In this document: positions 52,772 to 61,944 of the stretch, one piece after another
How positions within the stretch are numbered: position 1 is the first letter of the stretch
Layout of the letters: each line of letters opens with the position of its first letter
Assembly: GCA_949948895.1 (NCBI GenBank)
Contig: CATLHE010000008.1
Location: 1-64,000 of the forward strand
From: an uncultured Christensenella sp.
GTDB taxonomy: Bacteria > Bacillota > Clostridia > Christensenellales > Pumilibacteraceae
Reading direction: 5' to 3'
Length of the DNA: 64,000 nt
Made by a program: the position numbers and the translations under genes
Notes under the pieces: model-generated
Told to the model about the DNA's origin: nothing
Database searches by the model: none
The model's input: the letters and a program-made list of their open reading frames with translations, nothing else

Positions 52772-54655
52772 ATGATGAAAAGATTGGTTCGTTCTGTAAT
52801 AGCGGTTTTAACGTTATGTCTGGCTTTGACGTGTTTTGCCGCATGCGGAAATAAAAGTTCCGACAACAGCGGAAAAGGAAAGAATCTCGCGGCGGTCGAC
52901 AAGGACTCGATAAGGTTCGAAGTGGACGCCGACGGCGTGTACATGCTGTGGAACGCCGTGGAAAACGCCGAGTATTACGTCATAACGTGCAACGGCGTCA
53001 AGGCGGAGACGGACGATACTTCCGTCAATTTCGAACGCGTAGACGGATTAGTTCTGCCTAACGACAGAGTGTTTAACATTAGTATCTATGCAAGAGCCGA
53101 CGGGTACAAAAACTCCTCGTCGGTCAAACTGACTCACACTGTGGAGGGAATCGATTTGGTCAGCCCGCGAGTAAAGTCTTTTGATAACGGCGTGCTCGGT
53201 TGGTCGAGCGTTGCAGGCGCAACGGCGTACAAGGTCGCCGTCAACGGCACGGTCGTCGCGGAAGCGCAAGAAGCGACGACGCTTGATATATCGGCGTACG
53301 AAGCGACTCCAGGTACGCTTCGCGTGGATATCTCGGCAGTGAGCAATAACGGCGTTTACCGCCGCGAAAGCGCAAAAACAACGGTAGGAATAAATGCCGA
53401 GCGCACCAAGCTCATGCTTTTGCCCATTACGGAGTTCACATTTAAAAACGGCGTTATCGGCTGGGAAAAGAACGGCGGCGCAAAAGCGTACAAAATAGTC
53501 GATATCAACCAAACGGTGGCGGCGACTGTAACGGGCACTTCTTACGATATGAACGATAAGATACTCGTGTACGGCATATATCCCGTTTCGGCGAGCGCCG
53601 ACGTTGCGGATGCTGACATGACCGAGCCGTCCGATATCAAGTACTTGGAAGGCGAGGGCACGGCGGCGAGTCCGTACCTTATAAAGACAACGTTCGACCT
53701 TCGCGCGATCGATTATTACGAAACGCTGTATGCGGAAGCGCTGAAAACCTCGCCCGCGACTCAGCCCAACGTATACCGTATAGAAAATAATCTCAACTAC
53801 AACTCGGTCGCCGCGCTCGATGAAGCGTCCAATATCTATACGCTCACGCGTCCGTTTTACGGCACGCTAGACGGAAACAATAAGATACTTTCCAATCTTC
53901 GCGTCAGATATGACGGCGGGTATTGGGCGTTGTTCGACTATATCACGAGCGGCGCTACGGTCAAGAATATCATTTTCGATACCGTCGATATTTACAACGA
54001 GATAGTCATAAGCGATAAGGGCGAGATATTCCCTCTCGATACCTCTATAGCTACCGTGGCGCATAATAATTACGGAACAATACAGGGCATAACAGTCAAG
54101 AACGCGCTGTACATAGCAAAAGGCGGCGACGTCTGCGGGATCGCTACGTACAATCATAAGGGCGCGACAATAAGCGGTTGCTCGCTCATAGGCGACAACG
54201 AGTTCAAACAAGAAGATACGGGCATATACAGCCAAGCGTGCTTTGAAATGGCGGGTATAACGATAGAAAACAGCGGCGCGGTAAACGGCTGTCTCGTGCG
54301 TTCGCTTACCATTCGCGGCACGGTCTCGTCGTATGTTACCGAATGGGATAAAGGCACGCCCGTTGACTTCGGGTACTTTAATAACGTCAGCTGGGGCGCA
54401 GGTATTGCCTCGTATAATCGCGCAGGCGGCATAGTCAGCGGCAATACGTATGGCACAATCGATATGATATGTATGGTGGCGGACGTTAATACTCAAGCGT
54501 TCGGCGGGATAGTTGCGCTGGACAGCGGCAGTGTTTCCGATAATATCGCGGGAACATTGACGTGGAGTTCGACGCAAAACGTAGGCGCGGCGGTCACCGC
54601 CGACTACGGCACGTCAAGTAGACGCGTAGGTAAGATACGCGGATACAGGGGCTAG
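52772..54655 (+). CDS. Surface lipoprotein with Fn3-like and beta-helix-like domains
   Basis: A 627-residue exported lipoprotein. Residues 1-28 are a signal peptide with a basic start, hydrophobic core and a lipobox ending FAAC, so the Cys near residue 25 should be lipid-anchored to the outside of the membrane. About 45-285 contains three repeats of an Fn3-like or similar domain, each with the xxGVxxWxxVxxAxxYxV pattern (VLGWSSVAGATAYKVAVNG, VIGWEKNGGAKAYKIVD). About 300-620 is rich in Gly, Asn and short strands like a right-handed beta helix. GAGGG precedes ATG 52772; ATG 52775 is a possible start. It ends 16 bp before the pullulanase gene, so it probably binds glucan at the surface. Confidence 0.8.
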   Translation: MMKRLVRSVIAVLTLCLALTCFAACGNKSSDNSGKGKNLAAVDKDSIRFEVDADGVYMLWNAVENAEYYVITCNGVKAETDDTSVNFERVDGLVLPNDRVFNISIYARADGYKNSSSVKLTHTVEGIDLVSPRVKSFDNGVLGWSSVAGATAYKVAVNGTVVAEAQEATTLDISAYEATPGTLRVDISAVSNNGVYRRESAKTTVGINAERTKLMLLPITEFTFKNGVIGWEKNGGAKAYKIVDINQTVAATVTGTSYDMNDKILVYGIYPVSASADVADADMTEPSDIKYLEGEGTAASPYLIKTTFDLRAIDYYETLYAEALKTSPATQPNVYRIENNLNYNSVAALDEASNIYTLTRPFYGTLDGNNKILSNLRVRYDGGYWALFDYITSGATVKNIIFDTVDIYNEIVISDKGEIFPLDTSIATVAHNNYGTIQGITVKNALYIAKGGDVCGIATYNHKGATISGCSLIGDNEFKQEDTGIYSQACFEMAGITIENSGAVNGCLVRSLTIRGTVSSYVTEWDKGTPVDFGYFNNVSWGAGIASYNRAGGIVSGNTYGTIDMICMVADVNTQAFGGIVALDSGSVSDNIAGTLTWSSTQNVGAAVTADYGTSSRRVGKIRGYRG

Positions 54656-54671
54656 AAACAGGAGGGCGAGA

Positions 54672-57512
54672 ATGATGAGAACAGGTAGATCTATGTATTT
54701 TGTAAAGACAAAGAGTTTTATACTTGCGGCGTTGCTTTTTGTAATAGCGGCGCTCGGCGCGGTGGTATTGCTGTTTAGAGGAAGCGCGCGTGCCGTGGTG
54801 GCTGAAACGGGGGGAACGGTAACGATACACGTATACGATCCCGCGGAAGGTTACGACAATCTCGGCTTATGGATATGGTTACGCGGCGGGTCCGGTACGC
54901 CGTATACGGATATCAAGATTTCCGATGGCGAAGAGTTCAAAAAGGATGACCTCAATAATACCGCTCGCTCGATAACCGCGACTTTCGGCGCGAATGAGAT
55001 AACCAAACTCAAAGAAACCACCAATCTCGGCTTCCTTATTTGCACTAATAAACCGGGCGAAGGCTCTGCCAACGTTTGGGGAGATTACAAAAAGGAGACG
55101 GCGGACGTGTTTGTTGATATTTCCAAAGCGTTCGACTCCAATAACCATGCGGACGTATACTATTTGCGCAAAGACAACATCGCTTATACTAATGTGGAGG
55201 ATGCGAAAATGGCTCTTGAAAAAGTGACGAGCGCGAGATTTACCGCTAAGTCGTCAAACTCCGTTACCGTCGAGTTCGAGGCGACGAGTCCGATAACGAC
55301 AGACACCGACGTTGAGTTTTATAAAAACGACATACTCGCCGCTACGGTCAAAGCTCAGCCGGATTCTAACAGCCGCTTTAAGGGCTCTGCAGTATTTACG
55401 AACATAGCGTTCGATTTCTCTTCGACGTACGAACTTAAAATAAAAGGCGTTCCCACGGGCGCTCCCGTATCGCTCAATGTGTTCATAGACGACGCGGAAT
55501 TTATTTCGGCGTTTGAAAATGTGGAAACGCAAAACCTTCAATACGGCGCGTTATATACGCCCGAGAAAACGGTGTTTCGCGTGTGGGCGCCGTTTGCAGC
55601 GTTCGTAAAAGTAAATCTTTTCAGAGACGGTTTAACGGGTACTGCCTATTCCTCGTTCCCCATGAAAAAAGCTACGACGGGAAGCGCATGGGGCGGAGTA
55701 TGGGAGCAGGAACTTCTCGGCGATTATGACGGCGTGTATTACACTTACACCGTAGGCAACCCCGGCGCGGAAGTGGAAACGATAGACCCGTATGCAAAAG
55801 CGGCGGGAGCAAACGGACTTCGCGGAATGGTAGTCGATCTCGATACGACCGATCCCGCGGGCTGGGGAAATGATAAGCATTTATACGCTTCCGATAATCC
55901 CGAATTTATTGCAAACGCCGACGTGCCCATCGTGTGGGAGCTTCACGTTCAAGACTTTTCGGCGTCGCCCGACTCGGGCATGAAGTATAAAGGCAAGTAT
56001 CTCGCCTTTACCGAAACGGGCACGACAGTGCCCGGCAAGCCCCACCTCAAAACGGGCGTCGACTATCTCAAAGAATTGGGTATTACGTACGTACAGCTCA
56101 ACCCCGTATACGATTTTGCAACGGTGGACGAAAGCGATATGTCGGTGGCGGACGATACCAAAGACACGTTCAACTGGGGCTACGATCCGCAAAACTATAA
56201 TGTTCCCGAGGGTTCGTACTCTACCGATCCGACTAACGGCAAGGTAAGGATAAACGAGTTTAAGCAGATGGTAATGGCGCTCCATAACGCGGGTATAGGC
56301 GTTATCATGGACGTTGTTTACAACCACACATATTCGACCAACAGTCAAGCGCTTAACGACACCGTGCCCAATTATTACCACCGTACGTCGGAGGAGGGCA
56401 AGTTCACCGAGGGGTCGGGTTGCGGCAACGAGACGGCTACCGAGCGTACGATGATGCGCAAGTATTTGATAGACTCGCTCAAGTATTGGGCGACCGAGTA
56501 CCATATAGACGGCTTCCGTTTCGACCTCATGGGTATACACGACGTGGAGACCATGAGGCTCGTAAGAAAAGAACTCGACGAACTCGACGGCGGCAACGGT
56601 GTAAAGATCCTCACTTACGGCGAGCCATGGTCTGGCGATAGCAAGGACTATACGCCCGCATCGTTCACGGCGAGGACGTCTGTTACAGCCAATGCCGCAG
56701 GATATGCCAAAAACCCCGTCGGCAATAAACTTATAAAACAGCTTAGACAACCCCGCGACGAATCAGGGCAGCGCGAATGGTGGTTTGATATCTCTGGCAC
56801 GGCTGGCGGCATGAGACTGCCCGACCGTCTCGCGATATTCGGAGACAAGGGACGTGACGGACTTCGCGGCGATAACGGCAATAACGACGGACCCGGCGGC
56901 GACGGATGGGTGAAAGGCGATTTCGAAAAGATGGGATTTGTCCAAAAAATGATGGAAGGCTACTGTGGCGGTACCGGTATGGGTATAATCACCGCCAACG
57001 GTTCGCAATGCGTCGCTTATGCGTCGGCTCACGACAACTACACGCTTTGGGATCAAATATGCGGCAGAGGACCGACAAAAGGCTCAAACGCCTATTTTAA
57101 CGAGCCCAACCCTACGCGTATCAAGCAATGCAAGCTCGTGGCGTCCTCTTTGATGATGTCGAGCGGTATAGTGTTTATGCTCGCGGGCGACGAGATGGGC
57201 AGGACCAAGTACGGCAATCATAACTCGTACAATTCGGTTGCAAAGCTCAACCAAATCGTTTGGTCGAGGCAGGAAGACTTTAAAGACTTGCACGATTATT
57301 ATCAAACGGTTATAAAGATCCGCAAGGACAATATCGAAACGTTCGCATACAGCGGAACGACCGACGTTGCGAATTGCACGGGTAACTTTACGGGTTCGGG
57401 CGACGGCACTATCGTGTATGCGACGCATGACAAGAAACTTACTTGCACGCTTAACGGCGGCGCCAAGTCGGGAAACATCAAGGTCGACGGTCAGGTAAAA
57501 GCTTCGTTCTGA
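54672..57512 (+). CDS. pulA: Secreted type I pullulanase (GH13)
   Basis: A 946-residue enzyme that cleaves alpha-1,6 links in pullulan and branched starch fragments. Residues about 14-42 form an N-terminal signal peptide or anchor. About 48-160 is a CBM41-like (PUD) starch-binding domain (VTIHVYDPAEGYDNLGLWIW). A CBM48-like domain with YTPEKTVFRVWAP is near 295-395. The catalytic part shows the pullulanase signature FNWGYDPQNYNVPEGSYS and the four GH13 motifs DVVYNH, GFRFDLMG, YGEPWSG and SAHDN. AGGAGGG precedes ATG 54672 (or 54675). It is the second gene of the operon with the lipoprotein. No LPXTG or S-layer motif is seen at the end. Confidence 0.93.
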   Translation: MMRTGRSMYFVKTKSFILAALLFVIAALGAVVLLFRGSARAVVAETGGTVTIHVYDPAEGYDNLGLWIWLRGGSGTPYTDIKISDGEEFKKDDLNNTARSITATFGANEITKLKETTNLGFLICTNKPGEGSANVWGDYKKETADVFVDISKAFDSNNHADVYYLRKDNIAYTNVEDAKMALEKVTSARFTAKSSNSVTVEFEATSPITTDTDVEFYKNDILAATVKAQPDSNSRFKGSAVFTNIAFDFSSTYELKIKGVPTGAPVSLNVFIDDAEFISAFENVETQNLQYGALYTPEKTVFRVWAPFAAFVKVNLFRDGLTGTAYSSFPMKKATTGSAWGGVWEQELLGDYDGVYYTYTVGNPGAEVETIDPYAKAAGANGLRGMVVDLDTTDPAGWGNDKHLYASDNPEFIANADVPIVWELHVQDFSASPDSGMKYKGKYLAFTETGTTVPGKPHLKTGVDYLKELGITYVQLNPVYDFATVDESDMSVADDTKDTFNWGYDPQNYNVPEGSYSTDPTNGKVRINEFKQMVMALHNAGIGVIMDVVYNHTYSTNSQALNDTVPNYYHRTSEEGKFTEGSGCGNETATERTMMRKYLIDSLKYWATEYHIDGFRFDLMGIHDVETMRLVRKELDELDGGNGVKILTYGEPWSGDSKDYTPASFTARTSVTANAAGYAKNPVGNKLIKQLRQPRDESGQREWWFDISGTAGGMRLPDRLAIFGDKGRDGLRGDNGNNDGPGGDGWVKGDFEKMGFVQKMMEGYCGGTGMGIITANGSQCVAYASAHDNYTLWDQICGRGPTKGSNAYFNEPNPTRIKQCKLVASSLMMSSGIVFMLAGDEMGRTKYGNHNSYNSVAKLNQIVWSRQEDFKDLHDYYQTVIKIRKDNIETFAYSGTTDVANCTGNFTGSGDGTIVYATHDKKLTCTLNGGAKSGNIKVDGQVKASF

Positions 57513-57530
57513 TAAATGATTTACCGAATA

Positions 57531-57571
57531 ACAAAAAGCGGCGCGCTCCGGGGAGTGACGCCGTTTTTGTT
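57531..57571 (+). terminator. Terminator of the pullulanase operon
   Basis: A long hairpin, ACAAAAAGCGGCG against CGCCGTTTTTGT, with inner pairing CTCC/GGAG, ending in TTTTTGTTTG. Confidence 0.88.
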
Positions 57572-57584
57572 TGTACTTTTAATC

Positions 57585-57613
57585 TTGACAAACATTGCAA
57601 CGAAGTATATAAT
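57585..57613 (+). promoter_or_regulatory. Consensus promoter of the ankyrin operon
   Basis: TTGACA at 57585-57590, a 17-bp spacer and TATAAT at 57608-57613, 40 bp before ATG 57653. Confidence 0.92.
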
Positions 57614-57652
57614 TAAACGGTATATTTTTTGCCGCATACGGCGGAGGGATAA

Positions 57653-58627
57653 ATGGAACAACTGTTGCTTAAAGCATGTCAAAACGGACAAAAGGGCGTT
57701 GTTATCGCGTTTCTCAAAAAGGACGGTATCAATGTGGACGCGGTAAACGGCGACGGCTATTCGTCGTTGCATTTTGCCAGCGCAAAGGGCTATAAAGACA
57801 TAGTGAAAATGCTCATTGACAAGGGTGCCAATGTTTCCGCGCTTACCAATGCGAGCGTGACGCCGTTGCACTTGGCTGCCGCGTCGGGCAATAAAGAGGT
57901 CATAAAGCTTATTGTAGACGGCGGCGCGGATATCGGCGCGACCGATAAGCAGGGCAAAACGCCGTTGATGTTCGCCATAGAAGCCAAAAAAGCCGAAGCC
58001 GCAAAGTACCTGCTCGCGCTCGGCGCGGACGCGTCCGTTGCGGATAACTCGGGTCATACCGCGCTCGACTATGCAAATGCGTTCGGGCTTGTTCAGCTCA
58101 TCGGACAGATACAGACGGACGACGTCGGAACGACGGACGCATACGGCAATACGCCGTTGCATCAGGCGTGCTACAACGGTCAGAGCGAAGTGGTCAAAGC
58201 CATGCTCGCCGGCGGCAAGTGCGATATCAACGCGCGAAACGACGCGATGTTCACGCCGCTTTGCGCCGCGGCGGACAAGGATAATCTTCTCATAGCCGAG
58301 CTTTTGCTCGAAGGCGGCGCGGACGCCAATATTTGCGGCGCGCATGGCGATACGCCGCTGCACTTGGCGGCAGACAACGGCAACGAGCGGCTCGTGAAAA
58401 AACTTATGGCGTGCGGGGCTAAAACGAACGAGCGCAACGAGGACGGCGAGACCGCGCTCATACTCGCCGCGCGCGGCGGATATAACTTTGTCGTTGGTGC
58501 GCTTCTCGACGGCGGCGCGGACGTTTCCTGCGCCGATCTCGACGGGCATACCGCACTCTACTATGCTACGGAGAGCGGGTTTAACGACATTGTGGAAAGG
58601 CTTATAATAGCCGGCGCGGAAAACTGA
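57653..58627 (+). CDS. Ankyrin-repeat protein 1
   Basis: A 324-residue protein made almost wholly of about nine ankyrin repeats of 32-34 residues, with typical cores TPLHLAAASGNKEVIKLIVDGGAD and TPLHLAADNGNERLVKKLMACGA. The repeat near residues 127-158 is irregular and may be a break between two stacks. There is no signal peptide, membrane segment or enzymatic domain, so it should bind proteins in the cytoplasm. GGAGGG precedes ATG 57653. It is 11 bp from the next ankyrin gene, and the two form an operon. Confidence 0.88.
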   Translation: MEQLLLKACQNGQKGVVIAFLKKDGINVDAVNGDGYSSLHFASAKGYKDIVKMLIDKGANVSALTNASVTPLHLAAASGNKEVIKLIVDGGADIGATDKQGKTPLMFAIEAKKAEAAKYLLALGADASVADNSGHTALDYANAFGLVQLIGQIQTDDVGTTDAYGNTPLHQACYNGQSEVVKAMLAGGKCDINARNDAMFTPLCAAADKDNLLIAELLLEGGADANICGAHGDTPLHLAADNGNERLVKKLMACGAKTNERNEDGETALILAARGGYNFVVGALLDGGADVSCADLDGHTALYYATESGFNDIVERLIIAGAEN

Positions 58628-58638
58628 GGCGAGGGCTT

Positions 58639-60699
58639 ATGGATCTTAACGAATTTACGCAGACGCTCATAAAATCGAGCGAAAACTATAACGGCAATAA
58701 GTATGTGCCTTGGTGGAACGAAGACGCGGACGGCATGTACCGCTATCATTTGTTCAAAGACGAGGAAATAGCTGAAGCGACCTCGCTCGTTGCCGCCGCT
58801 TCTGCGGAAGCGATAACCGCGCCCGTCGGCAAGTACAAGCATACGCTGTTGCACTTGCTCGTGTGGCATAACTTTTACGAAGCGGTAAGATCGGCAGTCG
58901 AGCGCAAGATAAACGTTGACGTGACGGACGAAGACGGCAAGGGCGTCACGCCGCTCATGCTCGCTTGCGCGCGTTCCAATCTCGAAATGGTCAAACTGCT
59001 TATAGGCGCGGGCGCGGACGTAATGCGCGCCGACGCTTCGGGCAGAACGTGCTGGCACTATCTTGTCGGGGCGAGACCGCTTCTCGAAATCGACCACCAC
59101 TGCCGCGAAGCGACTAGCGATCAGTTGGAGCCGATAGCGGCTATGCTCGGCGACAACTTCGACGCGGCGGATGCCGAGGGCAAAACGCCGCTTATCACGG
59201 TCATCGAGCGCAACGATAACGAAACGTCGTGCAGGCTTACAGGCTTGCTTATAAAGAAGGGTGCGCGTACCGATTACAGGAACGAGAAAGGCGAAACGCT
59301 ATTGACGCTTGCGATAAAAAACAATCACAATACCGCCGCGATGGCGCTTGCCGAGGTAAAGTCGCTCGTCAACGAACCGGGACGCGACGGCGAGACGCCT
59401 TTAAAAGCCGCGGAGGATTTTCGCAAAGACGCTGTGTGCATGAAGCTCAAAGAATGCGGCGCGCAGGGTCAAAGCATGTACGATAAAAGAATGGATCTCG
59501 GCGAGCTGGAGCGCATAACCTCCAACGCGTTCGCTTTTTCGGAAGGCACCGACAACCTCGCGCCCGCGCTGTTCCTCGCGCAAAAGCTGATAAACACGAT
59601 AGACGAGGACGATGACGACGAAGTCGGGTACGTCGCGGACATATTGCACAACGCGCTTTGCAGCGACGAGAACTGCACGGTGCTCGACATGATAGCCAAA
59701 GCGGGCATCAGTTTTACGGCAAAGTACGGCAGTCGCGGCAGAATGTGGTGTTTCCGCGACAAGTGCTTTTCGACGCGCGCGGGTATCAAGGCGATAAAAA
59801 AACTTATCTCGCTCGGCGTGGACATCAACTCGGCGGTAATAGACGGCGTGACGCCCGTTCATATCGTGGCGCAACAGTCAAGACCGTACAGTTTCAGAAA
59901 TGAGAAAATAACGTACTTCGAAGAGGCGGCGGAGCTTTTCGATCCCGAATCGGCGACGGTGCTCGACAACAGCGGCGTTTCCGCAATGCACGACGCGGCG
60001 CGCTACGGACATGCGGACATGCTGAGCGTGCTCGTCAAGAACGGCGCGGATGTAAACGTTACGCAAGACGCGCCCGCCAAAGCGGGCAATACGCCGCTTC
60101 ACTGCGCTTGCGAGAGGTATAAAGCGGACGTTGTGAAAACGCTTATCGAGCTCGGCGCGGACGACAGCCTCAAAAACGTGGACGGCGAGACCGCGGCGCA
60201 TATTATATGCAAGAAAATAACGTTCGGGTTCAGTTCGAGCGACCGCGACCGTGCGGAGCGGAACAGACCGATCATACTCGCCATGCTCAAAACTTTGGAC
60301 GAGCCGAGGAACGACGGCATGACGCCGCTCATGCTCATGCAGAGCGATTATTACTCGTTCAGAAAGGAAGCGCTGCCCATACTGCTTAACGGCGGCGCGG
60401 ACGTAAACCGCAGGGATAACTACGGCAGAACGCCGCTCATTGTTGCCATGGACGAATCGGGCGACAAAGAAATGGTAAAAGAGCTCTTGCTTGCGGGCGC
60501 GGATATAAACGCAGTGGATAAGTCGGGAAGGTCCGCGCTTCACTCCGTGCTCATGCAGGGCGGCGAGGACATAGCGCGCTATCTCGTTAAGAAGGGCGCG
60601 GACTACAATCGCGCCGACAACAAGGGCAATACCGCCGCGATGATAGCCGCTGAAAAAGGCTGCGACGACGTGCTCGAACTTATGACCGATATCAAATAG
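58639..60699 (+). CDS. Ankyrin-repeat protein 2
   Basis: A 686-residue protein. Residues 1-70 form an N-terminal cap with no clear repeat. Ankyrin repeats follow from about 75 to 290 (TPLMLACARSNLEMVKLLIGAGADV), an irregular helical segment of about 110 residues lies in the middle (about 290-380), and more repeats run from about 385 to the end (TPLHCACERYKADVVKTLIELGADD, SALHSVLMQGGEDIARYLVKKGAD). There is no export signal. Large ankyrin proteins are common in host-associated bacteria, but without export signals an internal scaffold role is as likely as an effector role. Confidence 0.88.
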   Translation: MDLNEFTQTLIKSSENYNGNKYVPWWNEDADGMYRYHLFKDEEIAEATSLVAAASAEAITAPVGKYKHTLLHLLVWHNFYEAVRSAVERKINVDVTDEDGKGVTPLMLACARSNLEMVKLLIGAGADVMRADASGRTCWHYLVGARPLLEIDHHCREATSDQLEPIAAMLGDNFDAADAEGKTPLITVIERNDNETSCRLTGLLIKKGARTDYRNEKGETLLTLAIKNNHNTAAMALAEVKSLVNEPGRDGETPLKAAEDFRKDAVCMKLKECGAQGQSMYDKRMDLGELERITSNAFAFSEGTDNLAPALFLAQKLINTIDEDDDDEVGYVADILHNALCSDENCTVLDMIAKAGISFTAKYGSRGRMWCFRDKCFSTRAGIKAIKKLISLGVDINSAVIDGVTPVHIVAQQSRPYSFRNEKITYFEEAAELFDPESATVLDNSGVSAMHDAARYGHADMLSVLVKNGADVNVTQDAPAKAGNTPLHCACERYKADVVKTLIELGADDSLKNVDGETAAHIICKKITFGFSSSDRDRAERNRPIILAMLKTLDEPRNDGMTPLMLMQSDYYSFRKEALPILLNGGADVNRRDNYGRTPLIVAMDESGDKEMVKELLLAGADINAVDKSGRSALHSVLMQGGEDIARYLVKKGADYNRADNKGNTAAMIAAEKGCDDVLELMTDIK

Positions 60700-60728
60700 C
60701 TTCGAGCATGAGTTTTACAAAAAAACAG

Positions 60729-60749
60729 AACCGCCGAAAGGCGGTTTTT
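60729..60749 (+). terminator. Terminator of the ankyrin operon
   Basis: The 7-bp stem AACCGCC/GGCGGTT with a GAAA loop is followed by TTTG. Confidence 0.85.
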
Positions 60750-60887
60750 GCATTGATAAAATAATTAAGAAAATACCCGTGCGGCGACAGCATGAGGCGG
60801 CGCGTAAAGCGATACATAGTATCGGGAAGTTTTACAGACAATTATAAGGAGTGTTTTGCTTGACTTAATTTTTACGGAAGGTGGATC

Positions 60888-61493
60888 ATGTATCGCGCTC
60901 CTACGCATATAGGAATAATCCCCGACGGTAACAGGCGTTGGGCAACGCAAAACGGACTGAGTAAAGCCGACGGCTACGAGCACGGATTGTTGCCCGGGAT
61001 ACGGCTTTTGCGCGCCGCAAAAGAGCGCGGGGTCAAAGAGCTCACGTTTTACGGTTTTACGGTGGACAACTGCAAGCGCCCCGCGGCTCAGGTCGCGGCG
61101 TTCAAGTCGGCGTGTTGCAAGGCGGTCGAGCTCATAAAAAACGAAGGCGTTTCCGTGGGCGTAGTGGGCAACACCGAGTCGGTCAGTTTTCCCGCCGAGC
61201 TGTTGCCGTACGTCGAACGCGAAAATATCCCGCCGAGCGGCATGCGCGTGAATATCCTTATCAACTACGGCTGGGAATGGGATATTAAAAACGATTGGCC
61301 GTCGCGCGCTATCCCGCGTATAGATATGGTCGTTCGTTGGGGCGGCATGCGCAGACTGTCCGGCTTTTTGCCCATTCAGACGGTGTATTCGGATATTTAT
61401 ATAGTCGACGAGCTGTGGCCGGACTTTGACGAGGCTCAGCTCGACGCCGCGCTCGAATGGTATTCGCATCAGGACGTTACGCTCGGCGGCTGA
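60888..61493 (+). CDS. Shortened cis-prenyltransferase (undecaprenyl diphosphate synthase-like)
   Basis: 201 residues; UppS enzymes are about 240-260. Motif I is kept (HIGIIPDGNRRWA with the diphosphate-binding Asp), as are TFYGFTVDN and the C-terminal RLSGFLPIQTVYSDIYIVDELWPDFDE. The segment after the NYG motif, normally about 40 residues that end in the pairing region, is shrunk (INYGWEWDIKNDW). In the last block the usual GGEHR or SGE-R reads GGMRR and the A-E-x-Y motif reads YSDIY, so two conserved acidic positions are changed. It is probably a paralogue with altered product length or role, not the housekeeping enzyme. GGAAGGTGG precedes ATG 60888. Confidence 0.78.
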   Translation: MYRAPTHIGIIPDGNRRWATQNGLSKADGYEHGLLPGIRLLRAAKERGVKELTFYGFTVDNCKRPAAQVAAFKSACCKAVELIKNEGVSVGVVGNTESVSFPAELLPYVERENIPPSGMRVNILINYGWEWDIKNDWPSRAIPRIDMVVRWGGMRRLSGFLPIQTVYSDIYIVDELWPDFDEAQLDAALEWYSHQDVTLGG

Positions 61494-61531
61494 GACGGTA
61501 AGCCAGACTGCGTTTTGATTATTGTAGCAAT

Positions 61532-61559
61532 AAAAAAGCGATTTGCAGTGGCAAATCGC
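61532..61559 (-). terminator. Terminator of the XRE regulator gene
   Basis: On the minus strand GCGATTTGC and GCAAATCGC form a perfect 9-bp stem with a 4-nt loop followed by TTTTTTA. Confidence 0.88.
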
Positions 61560-61573
61560 GGCGAAAAAACAGC

Positions 61574-61816
61574 TTAGTCGATTTCCAATTCGTCCGAGCG
61601 GAAAACTTCGTCGTCAAGAAATTCCGAGAGCGTAATATCAAAACCGCGGGCGAGTTTATATAAAGTTGTCAGCGTTACCGTTTTATTTTGTCCGGAGATT
61701 ATGCGGTTCATCGCGCCGTGAAAAACACCCGACTTTTGTTCGAGTCGGTACTGCGATATCCCGTTCTCCTTTAATAGTTTTGTAACTCTTAATGCCACTG
61801 CGTCGTTTACAGACAC
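61574..61816 (-). CDS. XRE-family HTH regulator
   Basis: An 80-residue DNA-binding protein with the Cro/CI-type helix-turn-helix (VTKLLKENGISQYRLEQKSGV, then NRIISGQNKTVTLTTLYKLARGFDITLSEFLDD). There is no second domain, so it should act as a small dimeric repressor. It is transcribed away from the SLOG-like gene, and a 14-bp inverted repeat lies between the two genes, overlapping the region of its own -35 box; its -10 box is TATAAT at 61849-61844 on the minus strand. Autoregulation is likely. Confidence 0.88.
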   Translation of the reverse strand: MSVNDAVALRVTKLLKENGISQYRLEQKSGVFHGAMNRIISGQNKTVTLTTLYKLARGFDITLSEFLDDEVFRSDELEID

Positions 61817-61866
61817 CTTATATACCCCGAAAGCTTTTTAATAATTATACTAAAACGTGCCGTTAA

Positions 61867-61905
61867 AAATACGGCTTTAACTTATGTATTTTTAAAGTCG
61901 TATTT
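61867..61905. promoter_or_regulatory. 14-bp inverted repeat, probable XRE operator
   Basis: AAATACGGCTTTAA (61867-61880) and TTAAAGTCGTATTT (61892-61905) match as inverted arms at 13 of 14 positions, 11 bp apart. The left arm covers the expected -35 position of the XRE gene and the right arm ends two bases before the -35 box of the SLOG-like gene. Confidence 0.72.
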
Positions 61906-61907
61906 GA

Positions 61908-61936
61908 TTGCCAAACAATGCTGTATCTAGTATAAT
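61908..61936 (+). promoter_or_regulatory. Promoter of the SLOG-like gene
   Basis: TTGCCA at 61908-61913, a 17-bp spacer and TATAAT at 61931-61936. The start codon is only 8 bases after the -10 box, so the transcript would have little or no leader. Confidence 0.8.
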
Positions 61937-61944
61937 ATGTTATT

